Source of the DNA: Actinomycetota bacterium
GTDB taxonomy: Bacteria; Actinomycetota; Acidimicrobiia; Acidimicrobiales; JAJPHE01
Length of the DNA: 34,208 nt
Assembly (NCBI GenBank): GCA_021325435.1
Contig: JAJPHE010000154.1
Location: 1-34,208, forward strand
Direction of reading: 5' to 3'
Numbering within the stretch: position 1 is the first letter of the stretch; every line of letters begins with the position of its first letter. Below the pieces are notes generated by a model, which saw nothing but the letters and a program-made list of their open reading frames with translations, made no database searches and had not been told where the DNA came from. Shown piece by piece: positions 1 to 8,319 of the stretch. The translations under genes were made by a program, and so were the position numbers.

Positions 1-1
1 C

Positions 2-1642
2 CCCGAGGACGACCCCCGCAACGCCGCCACCATCGCCGACAACGTGGGCGACAACGTGGGCGACTGCGCCGGCATGGCCGCCGACCTGTTCGAGTCCTAC
101 GCGGTGATGATGGTGGCCTCGCTCATCCTCGGCTACGCCGCCTTCCGCTCGCTGGGCTTCGCCGACACCGCCAAGGGGCTCATCTACCCGCTCGCCGTGG
201 CCGGCTTCGGCATCCTCGCCTCGATCGTGGGCATCTTCAGCGTGCGGGGGCGCGACGCCGACCGCACCGCCATGACCCCCATCAACCGGGGCTACCGGCT
301 GGCCGGGCTGCTCACCCTCGTCGCCGCCTTCCTCGTGGCCCACTTCTACGTGCACGAGCTGAAGGTGTTCTGGGCCGTCCTGGTGGGCGTCGGGCTCGGC
401 CAGGTGGCCAGCCTCATCACCGAGTACTTCACCTCCACCGAGACCTCGCCGGTGCGCGAGATCGCCGACTCGGCCCGCACCGGGCCGGCGACGACCGTGC
501 TGTCGGGCATCTCCGCCGGGCTCGAGTCGAGCGTGTGGGCCATCGTCGCCATCGCCATCTCCATCGGGGTGGCCATCGCCCTCGGCAGCGGCAACATCGA
601 GCTGACCCTCTACCTGGTTGCCCTCATCGGCATCGGGCTCCTCTCCACCACCGGGATGGTCGTGTCGGAGGACTCCTTCGGGCCGGTGGCCGACAACGCC
701 GCCGGCGTGGCCGAGATGGCCGGCGAGTTCGGCGGCGAGGCCGAGCGCGTCATGGTGAGCCTCGACGCGGTGGGCAACACGACCAAGGCCATCACCAAGG
801 GCGTGGCCATCGCCTCGGCCGTCATCGCCACCGTGGCCCTGTTCGCCAGCTTCATCGAGACCATCGCCAACCAGCTCAACCTCGGCACCGGCGGGGCCGT
901 GTTCGACAACCTCGCCACCCAGATCAACGTGGCCAACCCCAAGACGTTCGTAGGCCTGCTCATCGGCGGGTCGATCGCCTTCCTGTTCTCGGGGCTCGCC
1001 ATCCGGGCGGTGGGGCGCTCCGCCGGCACCGTCGTAGAGGAGGTGCGCCGCCAGTTCCGCGAGCACCCGGGGATCATGGATCGCACCGAGCGCCCCGAGT
1101 ACGGACGGGTCATCGCCATCTGCACCGCCGCCGCCCAGCGCGAGCTGGTGACCCCGGCTCTGCTGGCCGTGCTGTCGCCGGTCATCATCGGCTTCGGCAT
1201 CAACTACTTCGCCCTGGGCGCCTTCCTCGCCGCCGCCATCCTCACCGGCCAGCTGATGGCCAACTTCCTGTCCAACTCGGGCGGGGCGTGGGACAACGCC
1301 AAGAAGTTCATCGAGGACGGGCATGTGGGCGGCAAGGGCTCCGAGGCCCACAAGGCGGCCGTCATCGGCGACACCGTCGGCGACCCCTTCAAGGACACCG
1401 CCGGCCCCGCCCTCAACCCGCTGATCAAGGTCATGAACCTGGTGGCCCTGCTGATCCTGCCCGAGGTCATCAAGCTCCACCACAACACCGCCGCCCGCTA
1501 CGGGATCGCCGGCGGCTGCCTGGTGATCCTGCTGGCCGCCATCGCCTTCTCCAAGCGGGCCACCGGCACCATGGGCGACGACGTGGCCTCCGCCGAGACC
1601 GTCGGGGGGGTGTCGCCCGCCGAGGTCGTCGGGCATCACTGA
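2..1642 (+). CDS. hppA: Membrane-bound proton-pumping pyrophosphatase (3' part; 5' end outside window)
   Basis: Integral membrane enzyme that couples hydrolysis of inorganic pyrophosphate to proton export. The open frame runs in from the window edge and 546 residues are visible. The substrate-site motif [16 protein letters not shown] lies at the very start of the visible part, and [18 protein letters not shown] lies near the C-terminus. Many long hydrophobic segments (for example [15 protein letters not shown] and [16 protein letters not shown]) fit the multi-helix family. The motif [10 protein letters not shown] has lysine where potassium-dependent members have alanine, so this should be the potassium-independent proton-pumping type; that is inference from the family rule. 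The true start lies upstream, and the first visible GTG at 44 is internal. It is followed by a strong hairpin and then topA. Confidence 0.95.
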   Translation, partial: PEDDPRNAATIADNVGDNVGDCAGMAADLFESYAVMMVASLILGYAAFRSLGFADTAKGLIYPLAVAGFGILASIVGIFSVRGRDADRTAMTPINRGYRLAGLLTLVAAFLVAHFYVHELKVFWAVLVGVGLGQVASLITEYFTSTETSPVREIADSARTGPATTVLSGISAGLESSVWAIVAIAISIGVAIALGSGNIELTLYLVALIGIGLLSTTGMVVSEDSFGPVADNAAGVAEMAGEFGGEAERVMVSLDAVGNTTKAITKGVAIASAVIATVALFASFIETIANQLNLGTGGAVFDNLATQINVANPKTFVGLLIGGSIAFLFSGLAIRAVGRSAGTVVEEVRRQFREHPGIMDRTERPEYGRVIAICTAAAQRELVTPALLAVLSPVIIGFGINYFALGAFLAAAILTGQLMANFLSNSGGAWDNAKKFIEDGHVGGKGSEAHKAAVIGDTVGDPFKDTAGPALNPLIKVMNLVALLILPEVIKLHHNTAARYGIAGGCLVILLAAIAFSKRATGTMGDDVASAETVGGVSPAEVVGHH

Positions 1643-1698
1643 TTGACAGGGGGGCGGCGAGGGGCTGTTTGACAGCCGCCCCGCCGTCTGCCAACCCT
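1643..1698 (+). promoter_or_regulatory. Possible topA promoter region with two TTGACA hexamers
   Basis: Perfect TTGACA hexamers occur at 1643-1648 and 1669-1674, 26 bases apart, just upstream of topA. The only -10 candidate at suitable spacing from the second is a weak CAACCCT near 1692-1698, leaving a very short leader to the ATG at 1710. The second hexamer lies in the loop and arm of the hairpin described separately. A plausible but weak promoter. Confidence 0.3.
1651..1682 (+). terminator. GC-rich hairpin between hppA and topA
   Basis: GGGGCGGC (1651-1658) is exactly complementary to GCCGCCCC (1675-1682). Nested inside is GGCTGT (1663-1668), loop TTG, ACAGCC (1672-1677). The two stems compete for some of the same bases. 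There is no U tract, so this is a terminator or attenuator candidate rather than a textbook intrinsic terminator. Confidence 0.4.
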
Positions 1699-1709
1699 GG
1701 CTGCCCGAG

Positions 1710-4427
1710 ATGCCCAAACCTCTCGTCATCGTCGAGTCGCCGGCCAAGGCCAAGACCATCGCCGGCTATCTGGGCCGCGACTACGTCGTGGAGTCCTCCA
1801 TCGGCCACATCCGCGACCTGCCCCGCAACGCGGCCGACATCCCGCCCGCCTACAAGGGCGAGGCGTGGGCCCGGCTGGGGGTCGACGTCGACAACGACTT
1901 CAAGCCCCTCTACGTGGTGGCCAGGGAGAAGAAGGCCCAGGTCTCCAAGCTGAAGGCGCTGCTCAAGGACGCCGACGAGCTGTATCTCGCCACCGACGAG
2001 GACCGCGAGGGCGAATCCATCGCCTGGCACCTGCTCGAGGTGCTCAACCCTCGGATACCGGTGCGGCGCATGGTGTTCCACGAGATCACCCGGTCGGCCA
2101 TCGAGCAGGCCGTGCGCGACTGGCGCGAGCTCGACCGCCGCCTGGTCGACGCCCAGGAGGCCCGCCGCATCCTCGACCGCCTCTACGGCTACGAGGTGTC
2201 GCCGGTGCTCTGGAAGAAGGTGATGCCCCGCCTGTCGGCCGGGCGGGTCCAGAGCGTGGCCACCCGCATGCTGGTCGAGCGCGAGCGGGCCCGCATCCGC
2301 TTCAACTCCGCCACCTGGTGGGACATCGAGGCCACCTTCGAGGCGCCCACGGCCACGCCCTCCGGTGGGCGCACTTTCGCCGCCACCCTCGTGGCCCTCG
2401 ACGGCCGGCGCCTCGCCACCGGGCGCGACTTCGACGAGTCCGGCCAGGTGCGCCAGGCCTCCGACGTGGTCCTGCTCGACGAGCCCGGCGCCGCCGACCT
2501 GGCGTCCCGCCTGGCCGGGTCCGACTTCGCCGTCACCTCGGTGGAGGAGCGCCCCTTCCGGCGGTCGCCCTACGCCCCGTTCATCACCTCGACCCTGCAG
2601 CAGGAGGCCGGGCGCAAGCTCCGGTTCAGCTCGCAGCGGACCATGCAGGTGGCTCAGCGCCTCTACGAGAACGGCTACATCACCTACATGCGCACCGACT
2701 CGACCACCCTGTCGGAGTCGGCCCTGTCCGCCGCCCGCGACCAGGTGCGCCGGCTGTACGGCGACGAGTACCTGCCGCCGGCGCCCCGCACCTACGAGAA
2801 GAAGGTGAAGAACGCCCAGGAGGCCCACGAGGCCATCCGCCCCGCCGGCGACACCTTCCGCACGCCCGAGCAGCTGGCCGGGGAGCTGCACGGGGACGAG
2901 GCCCGCCTCTACGAGCTGGTCTGGAAGCGAACGGTCGCCAGCCAGATGACCGACGCCCGGGGCACCAGCGCCCAGGTCCGCATCACCGGGCGGGCGGCGG
3001 CGGCTGCCGACGGGCGCGCCGAGGAGGCGACCTTCGCCGCCAGCGGCAAGGTCATCACCTTCCCCGGCTTCCTGCGGGCCTACGTCGAGGGCTCCGACGA
3101 CCCCGAGGCCGAGCTGGAGGACCGCGAGGTCCACCTGCCCCCGCTGGCCGAAGGCGACGGGGTGGCGGTGGCCGAGGTCGAGGGCCGGCCCGGGCTCGAG
3201 CCCCGCACCCACGCCACCCAGCCTCCGGCCCGCTACACCGAGGCGTCGCTGGTGAAGGCGCTGGAGGAGATGGGCGTGGGCCGCCCGTCGACGTACGCGT
3301 CGATCATCGGCACCATCCAGGAGCGGGGCTACGTCTGGAAGAAGGGCACCGCCCTGGTGCCGGCTTACCTCGCCTTCGCCGTGGTCGGGCTGCTCGAGAG
3401 CCATTTCGCCGACCTGGTCGACTACGGCTTCACCGCCGCCATGGAGGACGACCTCGACGGCATCGCCGCCGGCCAGGAAGAGGTGGTCCCGTGGCTGCGC
3501 CGCTTCTACTTCGGCAACGGCCGGCCCGGGCTGCGCACCGTCGTCTCCGAGCACCTCGACCGGATCGACGCCCGCGAGGTCAACTCCATCCCCGTCGGCA
3601 CCGACTCGGACGGCCACCCCATCGTGGTGCGCGTCGGCCGTTACGGGCCGTATCTCCAGCGGGGGGAGGACCGGGCCCCGGTGCCCGAGGACCTGGCCCC
3701 CGACGAGCTCACCGTCGAGCGGGCCGAGGAGCTGCTGGCCGCCCCCAGCTCGGATCGAACCCTCGGAACCGACCCCGACACCGGCCTGCCCGTCCTGGTC
3801 AAGGCCGGACGGTTCGGCCCCTACGTGCAGCTGGGCGAGCCCGAGCCCGGCTCGAAGCACAAGCCGGCCACTGCCTCGCTGTTCAAGACCATGTCCCCCG
3901 AGACCGTCACCCTCGACGACGCCCGGCGGCTGCTGTCGCTGCCCCGCACCGTGGGCACCGCCGACGGCGAGGAGATCGTCGCCCTCAACGGGCGGTACGG
4001 CCCCTACCTCAAGAAGGGGGCGGACACCCGGTCGCTCGGCAGCGAGGAGGAGATCTTCACCGTCTCCCTCGAGGAGGCGGTGGCCCTGTTCGCCCAGCCC
4101 AAAGCCCGCCGGGGGCGGGCGGCGGCCGCCGCGCCGCTGCGCGAGCTCGGCCCCGACCCCCAGACCGGCGAGCCCATGGTGGTGAAGAGCGGGCGGTTCG
4201 GCCCCTACGTCACCGACGGGACCACCAACGCCTCGCTGCGCAAGGGGGACGACCCCGACTCGGTCACCCCCGAGCGGGCCGCCGAGCTGCTCGCCGAGCG
4301 GAGGGCGGCCGGCCCGGCCAAGCCCCGGCGGGCCGCCAAGAAGGCGGGGGCCAAGAAGGCAGCGGCCAAGAAGACGGCCGCCAAGAAGACGACCGCCAAG
4401 AAGGCCGCGGCGAAGAAGAAGGCCTAG
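1710..4427 (+). CDS. topA: DNA topoisomerase I (type IA)
   Basis: Relaxes negatively supercoiled DNA through a 5'-phosphotyrosine intermediate. 905 residues. The N-terminus MPKPLVIVESPAKAKTI begins the Toprim domain, whose acidic motif is TDEDREGESIAWHL (about residues 93-106). The active-site tyrosine is in YITYMRTDST (about residues 325-334). The C-terminal part has at least four copies of a G-R-[YF]-G-P-Y repeat and no tetracysteine zinc fingers, followed by a lysine/alanine tail rich in AAKK from about residue 875. This architecture is typical of actinobacterial TopA, where the basic tail is thought to aid DNA binding and processivity. The ATG is chosen because it directly precedes the conserved N-terminus. 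The stop overlaps the tmk start by one base. Confidence 0.97.
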   Translation: MPKPLVIVESPAKAKTIAGYLGRDYVVESSIGHIRDLPRNAADIPPAYKGEAWARLGVDVDNDFKPLYVVAREKKAQVSKLKALLKDADELYLATDEDREGESIAWHLLEVLNPRIPVRRMVFHEITRSAIEQAVRDWRELDRRLVDAQEARRILDRLYGYEVSPVLWKKVMPRLSAGRVQSVATRMLVERERARIRFNSATWWDIEATFEAPTATPSGGRTFAATLVALDGRRLATGRDFDESGQVRQASDVVLLDEPGAADLASRLAGSDFAVTSVEERPFRRSPYAPFITSTLQQEAGRKLRFSSQRTMQVAQRLYENGYITYMRTDSTTLSESALSAARDQVRRLYGDEYLPPAPRTYEKKVKNAQEAHEAIRPAGDTFRTPEQLAGELHGDEARLYELVWKRTVASQMTDARGTSAQVRITGRAAAAADGRAEEATFAASGKVITFPGFLRAYVEGSDDPEAELEDREVHLPPLAEGDGVAVAEVEGRPGLEPRTHATQPPARYTEASLVKALEEMGVGRPSTYASIIGTIQERGYVWKKGTALVPAYLAFAVVGLLESHFADLVDYGFTAAMEDDLDGIAAGQEEVVPWLRRFYFGNGRPGLRTVVSEHLDRIDAREVNSIPVGTDSDGHPIVVRVGRYGPYLQRGEDRAPVPEDLAPDELTVERAEELLAAPSSDRTLGTDPDTGLPVLVKAGRFGPYVQLGEPEPGSKHKPATASLFKTMSPETVTLDDARRLLSLPRTVGTADGEEIVALNGRYGPYLKKGADTRSLGSEEEIFTVSLEEAVALFAQPKARRGRAAAAAPLRELGPDPQTGEPMVVKSGRFGPYVTDGTTNASLRKGDDPDSVTPERAAELLAERRAAGPAKPRRAAKKAGAKKAAAKKTAAKKTTAKKAAAKKKA

Positions 4428-5077
4428 TGGCGGGGCGGCTCATCGCGTTCGAGGGTGGGGAGGCCTGCGGCAAGTCCACCCAGGCCGCCCGGCTGGCCCA
4501 GCGCCTGGGGGCGGTGCTCACCCGCGAGCCGGGGGGCACGGCCCTGGGGGAAGCGGTGCGCGACCTCGTCCTGCACGGCCCGTCCGACGGGTTCGACGCC
4601 CGGGCCGAGTCCCTCCTGATGCTGGCCGCCCGGGCCCAGCACGTGAGCGAGGTGGTGGCCCCGGCCCTGGGCTCGGGACGAGACGTGGTCACCGACCGGT
4701 TCAGCCACTCGACCCTCGCGTACCAGGGCTACGGACGGGGCCTCGACCTCGACGAGCTCACCCGCCTCTGCTCGTGGGCCGCCCAGGGCATCTGGCCCGA
4801 CGTCGTCATCCTGCTCGACGTGCCGGCCGAGTTGGCCTGGGAGCGGGTGGGGCGGGCCACCGACCGGCTCGAGGCCGCCGGAGCCGGGTTCCACCTCCGG
4901 GTGGCGGAGGGCTTCGCCGCCATGGCCGCCGCCGCCCCGGCCGGCTGGCTGGTGGTCGACGGCACCGGAACGGTCGAGGAGGTGGCCGACCGGGTGGGCG
5001 CCTCCTTCGACCGCTGGGCGACGCGGTCGGGGGGCGGGCAGCCCCAAGTCGCCGGGCCCGCCTCGGCCCGCCGTTGA
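4427..5077 (+). CDS. tmk: Thymidylate kinase
   Basis: Phosphorylates dTMP to dTDP with ATP, an essential step of dTTP synthesis. 216 residues, a normal length. The P-loop FEGGEACGKSTQ is at residues 8-19, the DR-containing motif VTDRFSHSTLAYQG near residue 89, and the C-terminal FHLRVAEGF segment follows the LID region. The GTG start shares its first base with the topA stop (TAGTG), and the stop overlaps the holB start, so topA, tmk and holB are tightly coupled. The start directly precedes the first beta strand (AGRLIAFEGG); no longer frame makes sense because upstream sequence is the shadow of topA. Confidence 0.95.
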   Translation: MAGRLIAFEGGEACGKSTQAARLAQRLGAVLTREPGGTALGEAVRDLVLHGPSDGFDARAESLLMLAARAQHVSEVVAPALGSGRDVVTDRFSHSTLAYQGYGRGLDLDELTRLCSWAAQGIWPDVVILLDVPAELAWERVGRATDRLEAAGAGFHLRVAEGFAAMAAAAPAGWLVVDGTGTVEEVADRVGASFDRWATRSGGGQPQVAGPASARR

Positions 5078-6144
5078 GAGCGCCGCTCGCCCCCCCGCCC
5101 GTCTTCGACGCGGTGGTGGGCCAGCCCCGGGCGGTCGAGGCGTTGGCGGCGGCCGCCTCGGCGCCGGTGCACGCCTACCTGCTGGTCGGGCCGGCCGGCT
5201 CGGGCAAGCGCGAGGCCGCCGTGGCCTTCGCCGCCGCCCTCCTGTGCGCCGAGGGCGGCTGCGGCGCCTGCGAGCACTGCCGGCGGGCGCTGGGGCGCTC
5301 CCATCCCGACCTGGTGATGGTGGAGCGCACCGGGGCGTCGATCTCCGTCGACGAGGCCCGCGACATCATTCGGGTCGCCTCGCGCACCCCCGTCGAGGCC
5401 GACCGCAAGGTGCTGGTGCTCACCGACTTCCATCTGGTGAGCAAGGCGGGCCCCGCCCTCCTAAAGACCATCGAGGAGCCGCCGGCGACGACGGTGTTCG
5501 TGGTCCTGGCCGAGAGCGTCCCGCCCGAGCTGGTGACCATCGCCAGCCGCTGCGTGCGGGTCGACTTCTCGCCCCTGTCCTCGGAGGCGCTCGAGGCAGT
5601 GCTGGCCGCCGAGGGGGTGGACGCCTCCACCGCCCGTTCGGTGGCGGCCGCCGCCGGCGGCCGGCTCGACCGGGCCCGTCTCCTCGTCTCCGACGAGGGC
5701 TTCGCCGCCCGGAGGGAGGCGTGGCGGTCGGTGCCGTCCCGACTCGACGGGACCGGCGCCACCATCGTCGTCCTGGCCGACGAGCTGCTGGCCGGCTGTG
5801 ACGCCGCCGTCGAGCCCCTGGCCCGGGCCCAGAAGCAGGAGGCGACCCGCGCCGCCGAGGAGGCCAAGGCCCGGGGTGAGCGGTTCTCCTCCAAGGAGAT
5901 GGAAGACCGTCACCGCCGCCAGCAGCGACGGGTGCGCACCGACGAGCTGCGGGCCGGGCTGGCCGCCCTGGTCGATGCCTACCGCCCGCGGATGGCCGGC
6001 GCCGCCGACGCCCGCGACGTCCGGGCGGCGGTGGAAGCCATCGGCGCCGTCGAAGACGCCGGCCGGGCGCTCATCCGCAACCCCAACGAGACGCTGCTGC
6101 TGCAGGCGCTGTTGGTGCGGTTGGACGGCCTGGGCCGCCGGTAG
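5074..6144 (+). CDS. holB: DNA polymerase III delta' subunit (clamp-loader ATPase)
   Basis: Subunit of the clamp loader that places the sliding clamp on primed DNA. 356 residues from a TTG start. It has the P-loop GPAGSGKR (residues 39-46), a cysteine cluster (GGCGACEHCRR) matching the zinc module of DnaX/delta' proteins, the LLKTIEEPP motif, and the conserved SRC motif in IASRCVRVDF. The C-terminal half is charged and less conserved (EEAKARGERFSSKEMEDR), as is common in actinobacterial delta'. The TTG is part of the overlap TTGA with the tmk stop, favouring coupled translation; a GTG pair near 5113 is a less likely alternative. The stop TAG forms part of a -10-like hexamer for the following tRNA gene. 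Confidence 0.9.
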   Translation: MRAPLAPPPVFDAVVGQPRAVEALAAAASAPVHAYLLVGPAGSGKREAAVAFAAALLCAEGGCGACEHCRRALGRSHPDLVMVERTGASISVDEARDIIRVASRTPVEADRKVLVLTDFHLVSKAGPALLKTIEEPPATTVFVVLAESVPPELVTIASRCVRVDFSPLSSEALEAVLAAEGVDASTARSVAAAAGGRLDRARLLVSDEGFAARREAWRSVPSRLDGTGATIVVLADELLAGCDAAVEPLARAQKQEATRAAEEAKARGERFSSKEMEDRHRRQQRRVRTDELRAGLAALVDAYRPRMAGAADARDVRAAVEAIGAVEDAGRALIRNPNETLLLQALLVRLDGLGRR

Positions 6145-6147
6145 GAT
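6142..6147 (+). promoter_or_regulatory. -10-like element TAGGAT for tRNA-Thr
   Basis: TAGGAT lies 10 bases before the first base of the mature tRNA, so a transcript would start a few bases upstream of it. The TAG is also the holB stop codon. No clear -35 was seen. Confidence 0.45.
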
Positions 6148-6157
6148 CGCTGCTTCC

Positions 6158-6230
6158 GCCCGAGTAGCTCAGACGGCAGAGCAACGCACTCGTAATGCGT
6201 AGGTCAGGGGTTCGATTCCCCTCTCGGGCT
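6158..6230 (+). tRNA. tRNA-Thr (anticodon CGT)
   Basis: A complete cloverleaf can be folded by hand. The acceptor stem is GCCCGAG (6158-6164) with CTCGGGC (6223-6229). The D stem is GCTC (6167-6170) with GAGC (6179-6182). The anticodon stem is ACGCA (6184-6188) with TGCGT (6196-6200), and the loop CTCGTAA holds anticodon CGT at 6191-6193, reading ACG threonine codons. The T stem is AGGGG (6206-6210) with CCCCT (6218-6222), loop TTCGATT. The discriminator is T6230 and CCA is not encoded. It sits alone between holB and sigR. Confidence 0.97.
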
Positions 6231-6280
6231 CTGGACTCGGAGACTCTGGTCACACCGGGGTGGATGTCGCGACCCCCGGC

Positions 6281-6288
6281 TATAAGGT
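6281..6288 (+). promoter_or_regulatory. TATAAGGT: -10-like element or SD overlap at sigR
   Basis: TATAAGGT precedes the sigR ATG (6294) by 5 bases. It can be read as a -10 (TATAAG or TAAGGT) giving a leaderless or nearly leaderless mRNA, or its AAGGTGG portion as a ribosome binding site. The sequence alone does not decide. No clear SigR-type GGAAT/GTT promoter was found upstream. Confidence 0.35.
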
Positions 6289-6293
6289 GGCCC

Positions 6294-6854
6294 ATGGCCG
6301 ATCAGGCGACGTTCGTCGAGCAGGCGATGGAGCACATGCCCTCCCTGTACGCCGCCGCCCTGCGCATGACCCGCAACCCGGCCGACGCCGAGGACCTGGT
6401 GCAGGAGACCTACCTCAAGGCCTACCGCGCCTTCGGCTCCTACCAGGAGGGGACCAACCTCAAGGCCTGGCTGTACAAGATCCTGACCAACACCTTCATC
6501 AACAGCTACCGGGCCAAGAAGCGCCGCCCGGAGATGTCCGACGTCGAAGACGTCGAGGACCTCTACCTGTTCCGCCGGCTGGGCGGCCTCGAGGCGGCCC
6601 AGGCCGGTCGCAGCGCCGAGGAGGAGGTCCTCGACCTGTTCACCGACGACCAGGTCAAGGCGGCTCTCGAGTCCCTGCCGGAGCAGTTCCGGATGGCCGT
6701 CCTTTTGGCCGACGTCGAGGGTTTCTCCTACAAGGAGATCGCCGACATCATGGAGGTGCCGATCGGCACGGTCATGAGCCGGCTGCACCGTGGAAGAAGG
6801 GCGCTACAAAAAGCGTTGGTCGAGTACGGTCGAGAGCGGGGCCTGGTCGGCTGA
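6294..6854 (+). CDS. sigR: ECF sigma factor SigR/SigH (thiol-oxidative stress)
   Basis: Alternative sigma factor expected to direct RNA polymerase to disulfide-stress genes. 186 residues. Region 2 is seen as [20 protein letters not shown] (about residues 23-42) with the [19 protein letters not shown] segment following. Region 4 is the helix-turn-helix around [19 protein letters not shown] (about residues 143-161) ending in SRLHRGRR. The family call rests on this pattern plus the next gene, a zinc-binding anti-sigma of the RsrA type. In Streptomyces and Mycobacterium this pair senses loss of reduced mycothiol/thioredoxin. The ATG at 6294 begins the conserved N-terminus; upstream extension would run through the tRNA gene. 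Confidence 0.93.
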   Translation: MADQATFVEQAMEHMPSLYAAALRMTRNPADAEDLVQETYLKAYRAFGSYQEGTNLKAWLYKILTNTFINSYRAKKRRPEMSDVEDVEDLYLFRRLGGLEAAQAGRSAEEEVLDLFTDDQVKAALESLPEQFRMAVLLADVEGFSYKEIADIMEVPIGTVMSRLHRGRRALQKALVEYGRERGLVG

Positions 6855-6893
6855 GAGCCGCCGGGCCCGGAGGGTGGAAGTGACGAGCGAGCA

Positions 6894-7205
6894 ATGAGCG
6901 TCCCGGGCGACGACTGCGGCGAGGCTATCCACCGCCTCTACCACTTCCTGGACGGTGAGCTGACCGAGGACCGGCGGGTGGAGATCCAGCGCCACCTCGA
7001 CGACTGCGGGCCCTGCCTCGAGGCGTTCGACTTCGAGGCCGAGCTGCGGATCACCATCGCCCACAAGTGCCGCGAGGAGGTCCCCGAAAGCCTCCGGCTG
7101 CGGGTGGCCGCCGCCATCCACCACGAGATGCAGTTGAGCGCCGGCCCCGGGGGGCCGGCCCCGGCCGGTCCCGGCCTCGACGGCGGTCCCCAGACCGGCT
7201 CGTGA
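6894..7205 (+). CDS. rsrA: Zinc-binding redox-sensing anti-sigma factor, RsrA type
   Basis: Predicted to bind and silence the preceding sigma factor in the reduced state and release it when its zinc-site cysteines are oxidised. 103 residues. The zinc ligands of the family are visible: Cys8, and His34, Cys38, Cys41 within QRHLDDCGPC; Cys59 occurs in IAHKCREEVP. The spacing equals that of Streptomyces RsrA (C11, H37, C41, C44, C62) shifted by three residues. The C-terminal about 25 residues are Gly/Pro rich and probably disordered. The stop overlaps the next start (GTGA), so the DUF2342 gene is probably co-translated. Confidence 0.93.
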   Translation: MSVPGDDCGEAIHRLYHFLDGELTEDRRVEIQRHLDDCGPCLEAFDFEAELRITIAHKCREEVPESLRLRVAAAIHHEMQLSAGPGGPAPAGPGLDGGPQTGS

Positions 7206-8275
7206 CCGAGCCGGTCAACTGGGAGCTGGCCGCCCGGGTCGCCTCCCGGGTCGCCGGCAGCGAGCCGTTCGCCCGCTCCTACCACTACGCCGCCCTGCAG
7301 GCCGACTTCGACGAGGCGACGGCCCGGGCCGAGCTGATGGTGGCCGAGTCCACCGGCCTGGCCTCGCTGGCCGGGCCGGCCCGGGCCCGGGTGGCCGACC
7401 GCCCCCAGTGGGTGCGGGCCAACGTCGAATCCTTCCGGCGGCTGCTGTCGCCGCTCACCCGCAAGATCGCCGAGCGGCCCATGGCGGCGCCCGTCGCCGC
7501 GGTGGGGCGCAACATCGCCGGGCTGCAGGTGGGAACCCTGCTCGGGTGGATGTCGACCCGGGTGCTCGGCCAGTACGACCTGCTCCTGGTGGAGGACGAG
7601 CGCCCCGAGGACCAGGACGTCGTCTACTACGTGGGCCCGAACGTCATCTCGCTGGAGAAGCGCTACGCCTTCCCGCCCGCCCAGTTCCGGCTGTGGCTGG
7701 CCCTCCACGAGGTGACCCACCGGGCCCAGTTCACCGGCATCCCCTGGATGCGCGACTACTTCGTCGGGCTGGTGAACCAGACCATGTCCGGGGTCGACCC
7801 CGACCCCCGACGGCTGGTCGAGGGGCTGCGCCGCACGGTCGAGGAGGTCCGGGCCGGGCGCAACCCCCTGGCCGACGGGGGGCTGCTCGCCATCCTCGCC
7901 GGCGACGAGCAGGTGGCCGTGCTGCGCAAGGTGCAGGCCCTCATGAGCCTGCTGGAGGGGCACGGCGACGTCACCATGGACCGGGCGGCGTCCGGGCTCA
8001 TCCCCGAGGCGGAGCGCTTCGCCCGGGTGCTGCGTCAACGCCGCCAGCAGCACAACGCCGCCGCCCGCGCCCTGCAGCAGCTGCTCGGCATCGAAGCCAA
8101 GCTGCGCCAATACGAGATGGGCGAGCGTTTCATCGCCGCCGTCGAGGCGGCCGCCGGCCCCGACGCCCTCCAGTCCGCGTGGAAGGGGCCGGACTACCTG
8201 CCGACCATGGACGAGATCCGCGATCCGGCCCGCTGGGTGGCCCGGGTCGACGGTCCTTCGGCCGCCGCCGTCTAG
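7202..8275 (+). CDS. DUF2342 zincin-like protein, F420-biosynthesis-associated group
   Basis: 357 residues. It belongs to the actinobacterial family annotated as a zinc-dependent metalloprotease or 'coenzyme F420 biosynthesis-associated' protein (DUF2342); its biochemical role is unproven. The zincin motif HEVTH is at residues 169-173 (LHEVTHRAQF), preceded by VVYYVGPNVISLEKRYAFPP. A second conserved stretch is DYFVGLVNQTMSGVDPDP. No signal peptide is evident, so it is probably cytoplasmic. The GTG start lies in a GTGA overlap with rsrA. Location behind a redox sigma/anti-sigma pair might mean co-expression under thiol stress, but that is inference from context only. Confidence 0.88.
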   Translation: MTEPVNWELAARVASRVAGSEPFARSYHYAALQADFDEATARAELMVAESTGLASLAGPARARVADRPQWVRANVESFRRLLSPLTRKIAERPMAAPVAAVGRNIAGLQVGTLLGWMSTRVLGQYDLLLVEDERPEDQDVVYYVGPNVISLEKRYAFPPAQFRLWLALHEVTHRAQFTGIPWMRDYFVGLVNQTMSGVDPDPRRLVEGLRRTVEEVRAGRNPLADGGLLAILAGDEQVAVLRKVQALMSLLEGHGDVTMDRAASGLIPEAERFARVLRQRRQQHNAAARALQQLLGIEAKLRQYEMGERFIAAVEAAAGPDALQSAWKGPDYLPTMDEIRDPARWVARVDGPSAAAV

Positions 8276-8303
8276 CCCGGCACCCCGCCGCCGCCGCCTT
8301 CGA

Positions 8304-8309
8304 TAGCCT
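8304..8309 (+). promoter_or_regulatory. -10-like TAGCCT before response regulator
   Basis: TAGCCT is followed by 10 bases and the ATG at 8320. A transcript starting 6-7 bases after the hexamer would have a leader of only 3-4 bases. No Shine-Dalgarno sequence is visible before this ATG. Confidence 0.4.
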
Positions 8310-8319
8310 GGCTGTCCGA

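Noticed and set aside
535-1953. 472-residue forward ORF in a second frame over hppA
   Set aside because: His/Arg/Gly-rich low-complexity translation typical of the wrong frame in GC-rich DNA.
1470-3860. 796-residue reverse-strand ORF opposite topA
   Set aside because: Composition shadow of a high-GC gene; no recognisable motif, and topA has full-length family signatures.
1865-4426. Long upstream extension of the tmk frame through topA
   Set aside because: Only the part from GTG 4427 has kinase motifs; the rest is Arg/Gly/Pro shadow.
6231-6293. SigR-autoregulated promoter upstream of sigR
   Set aside because: No GGAAT-N18/19-GTT match was found in the gap after the tRNA.
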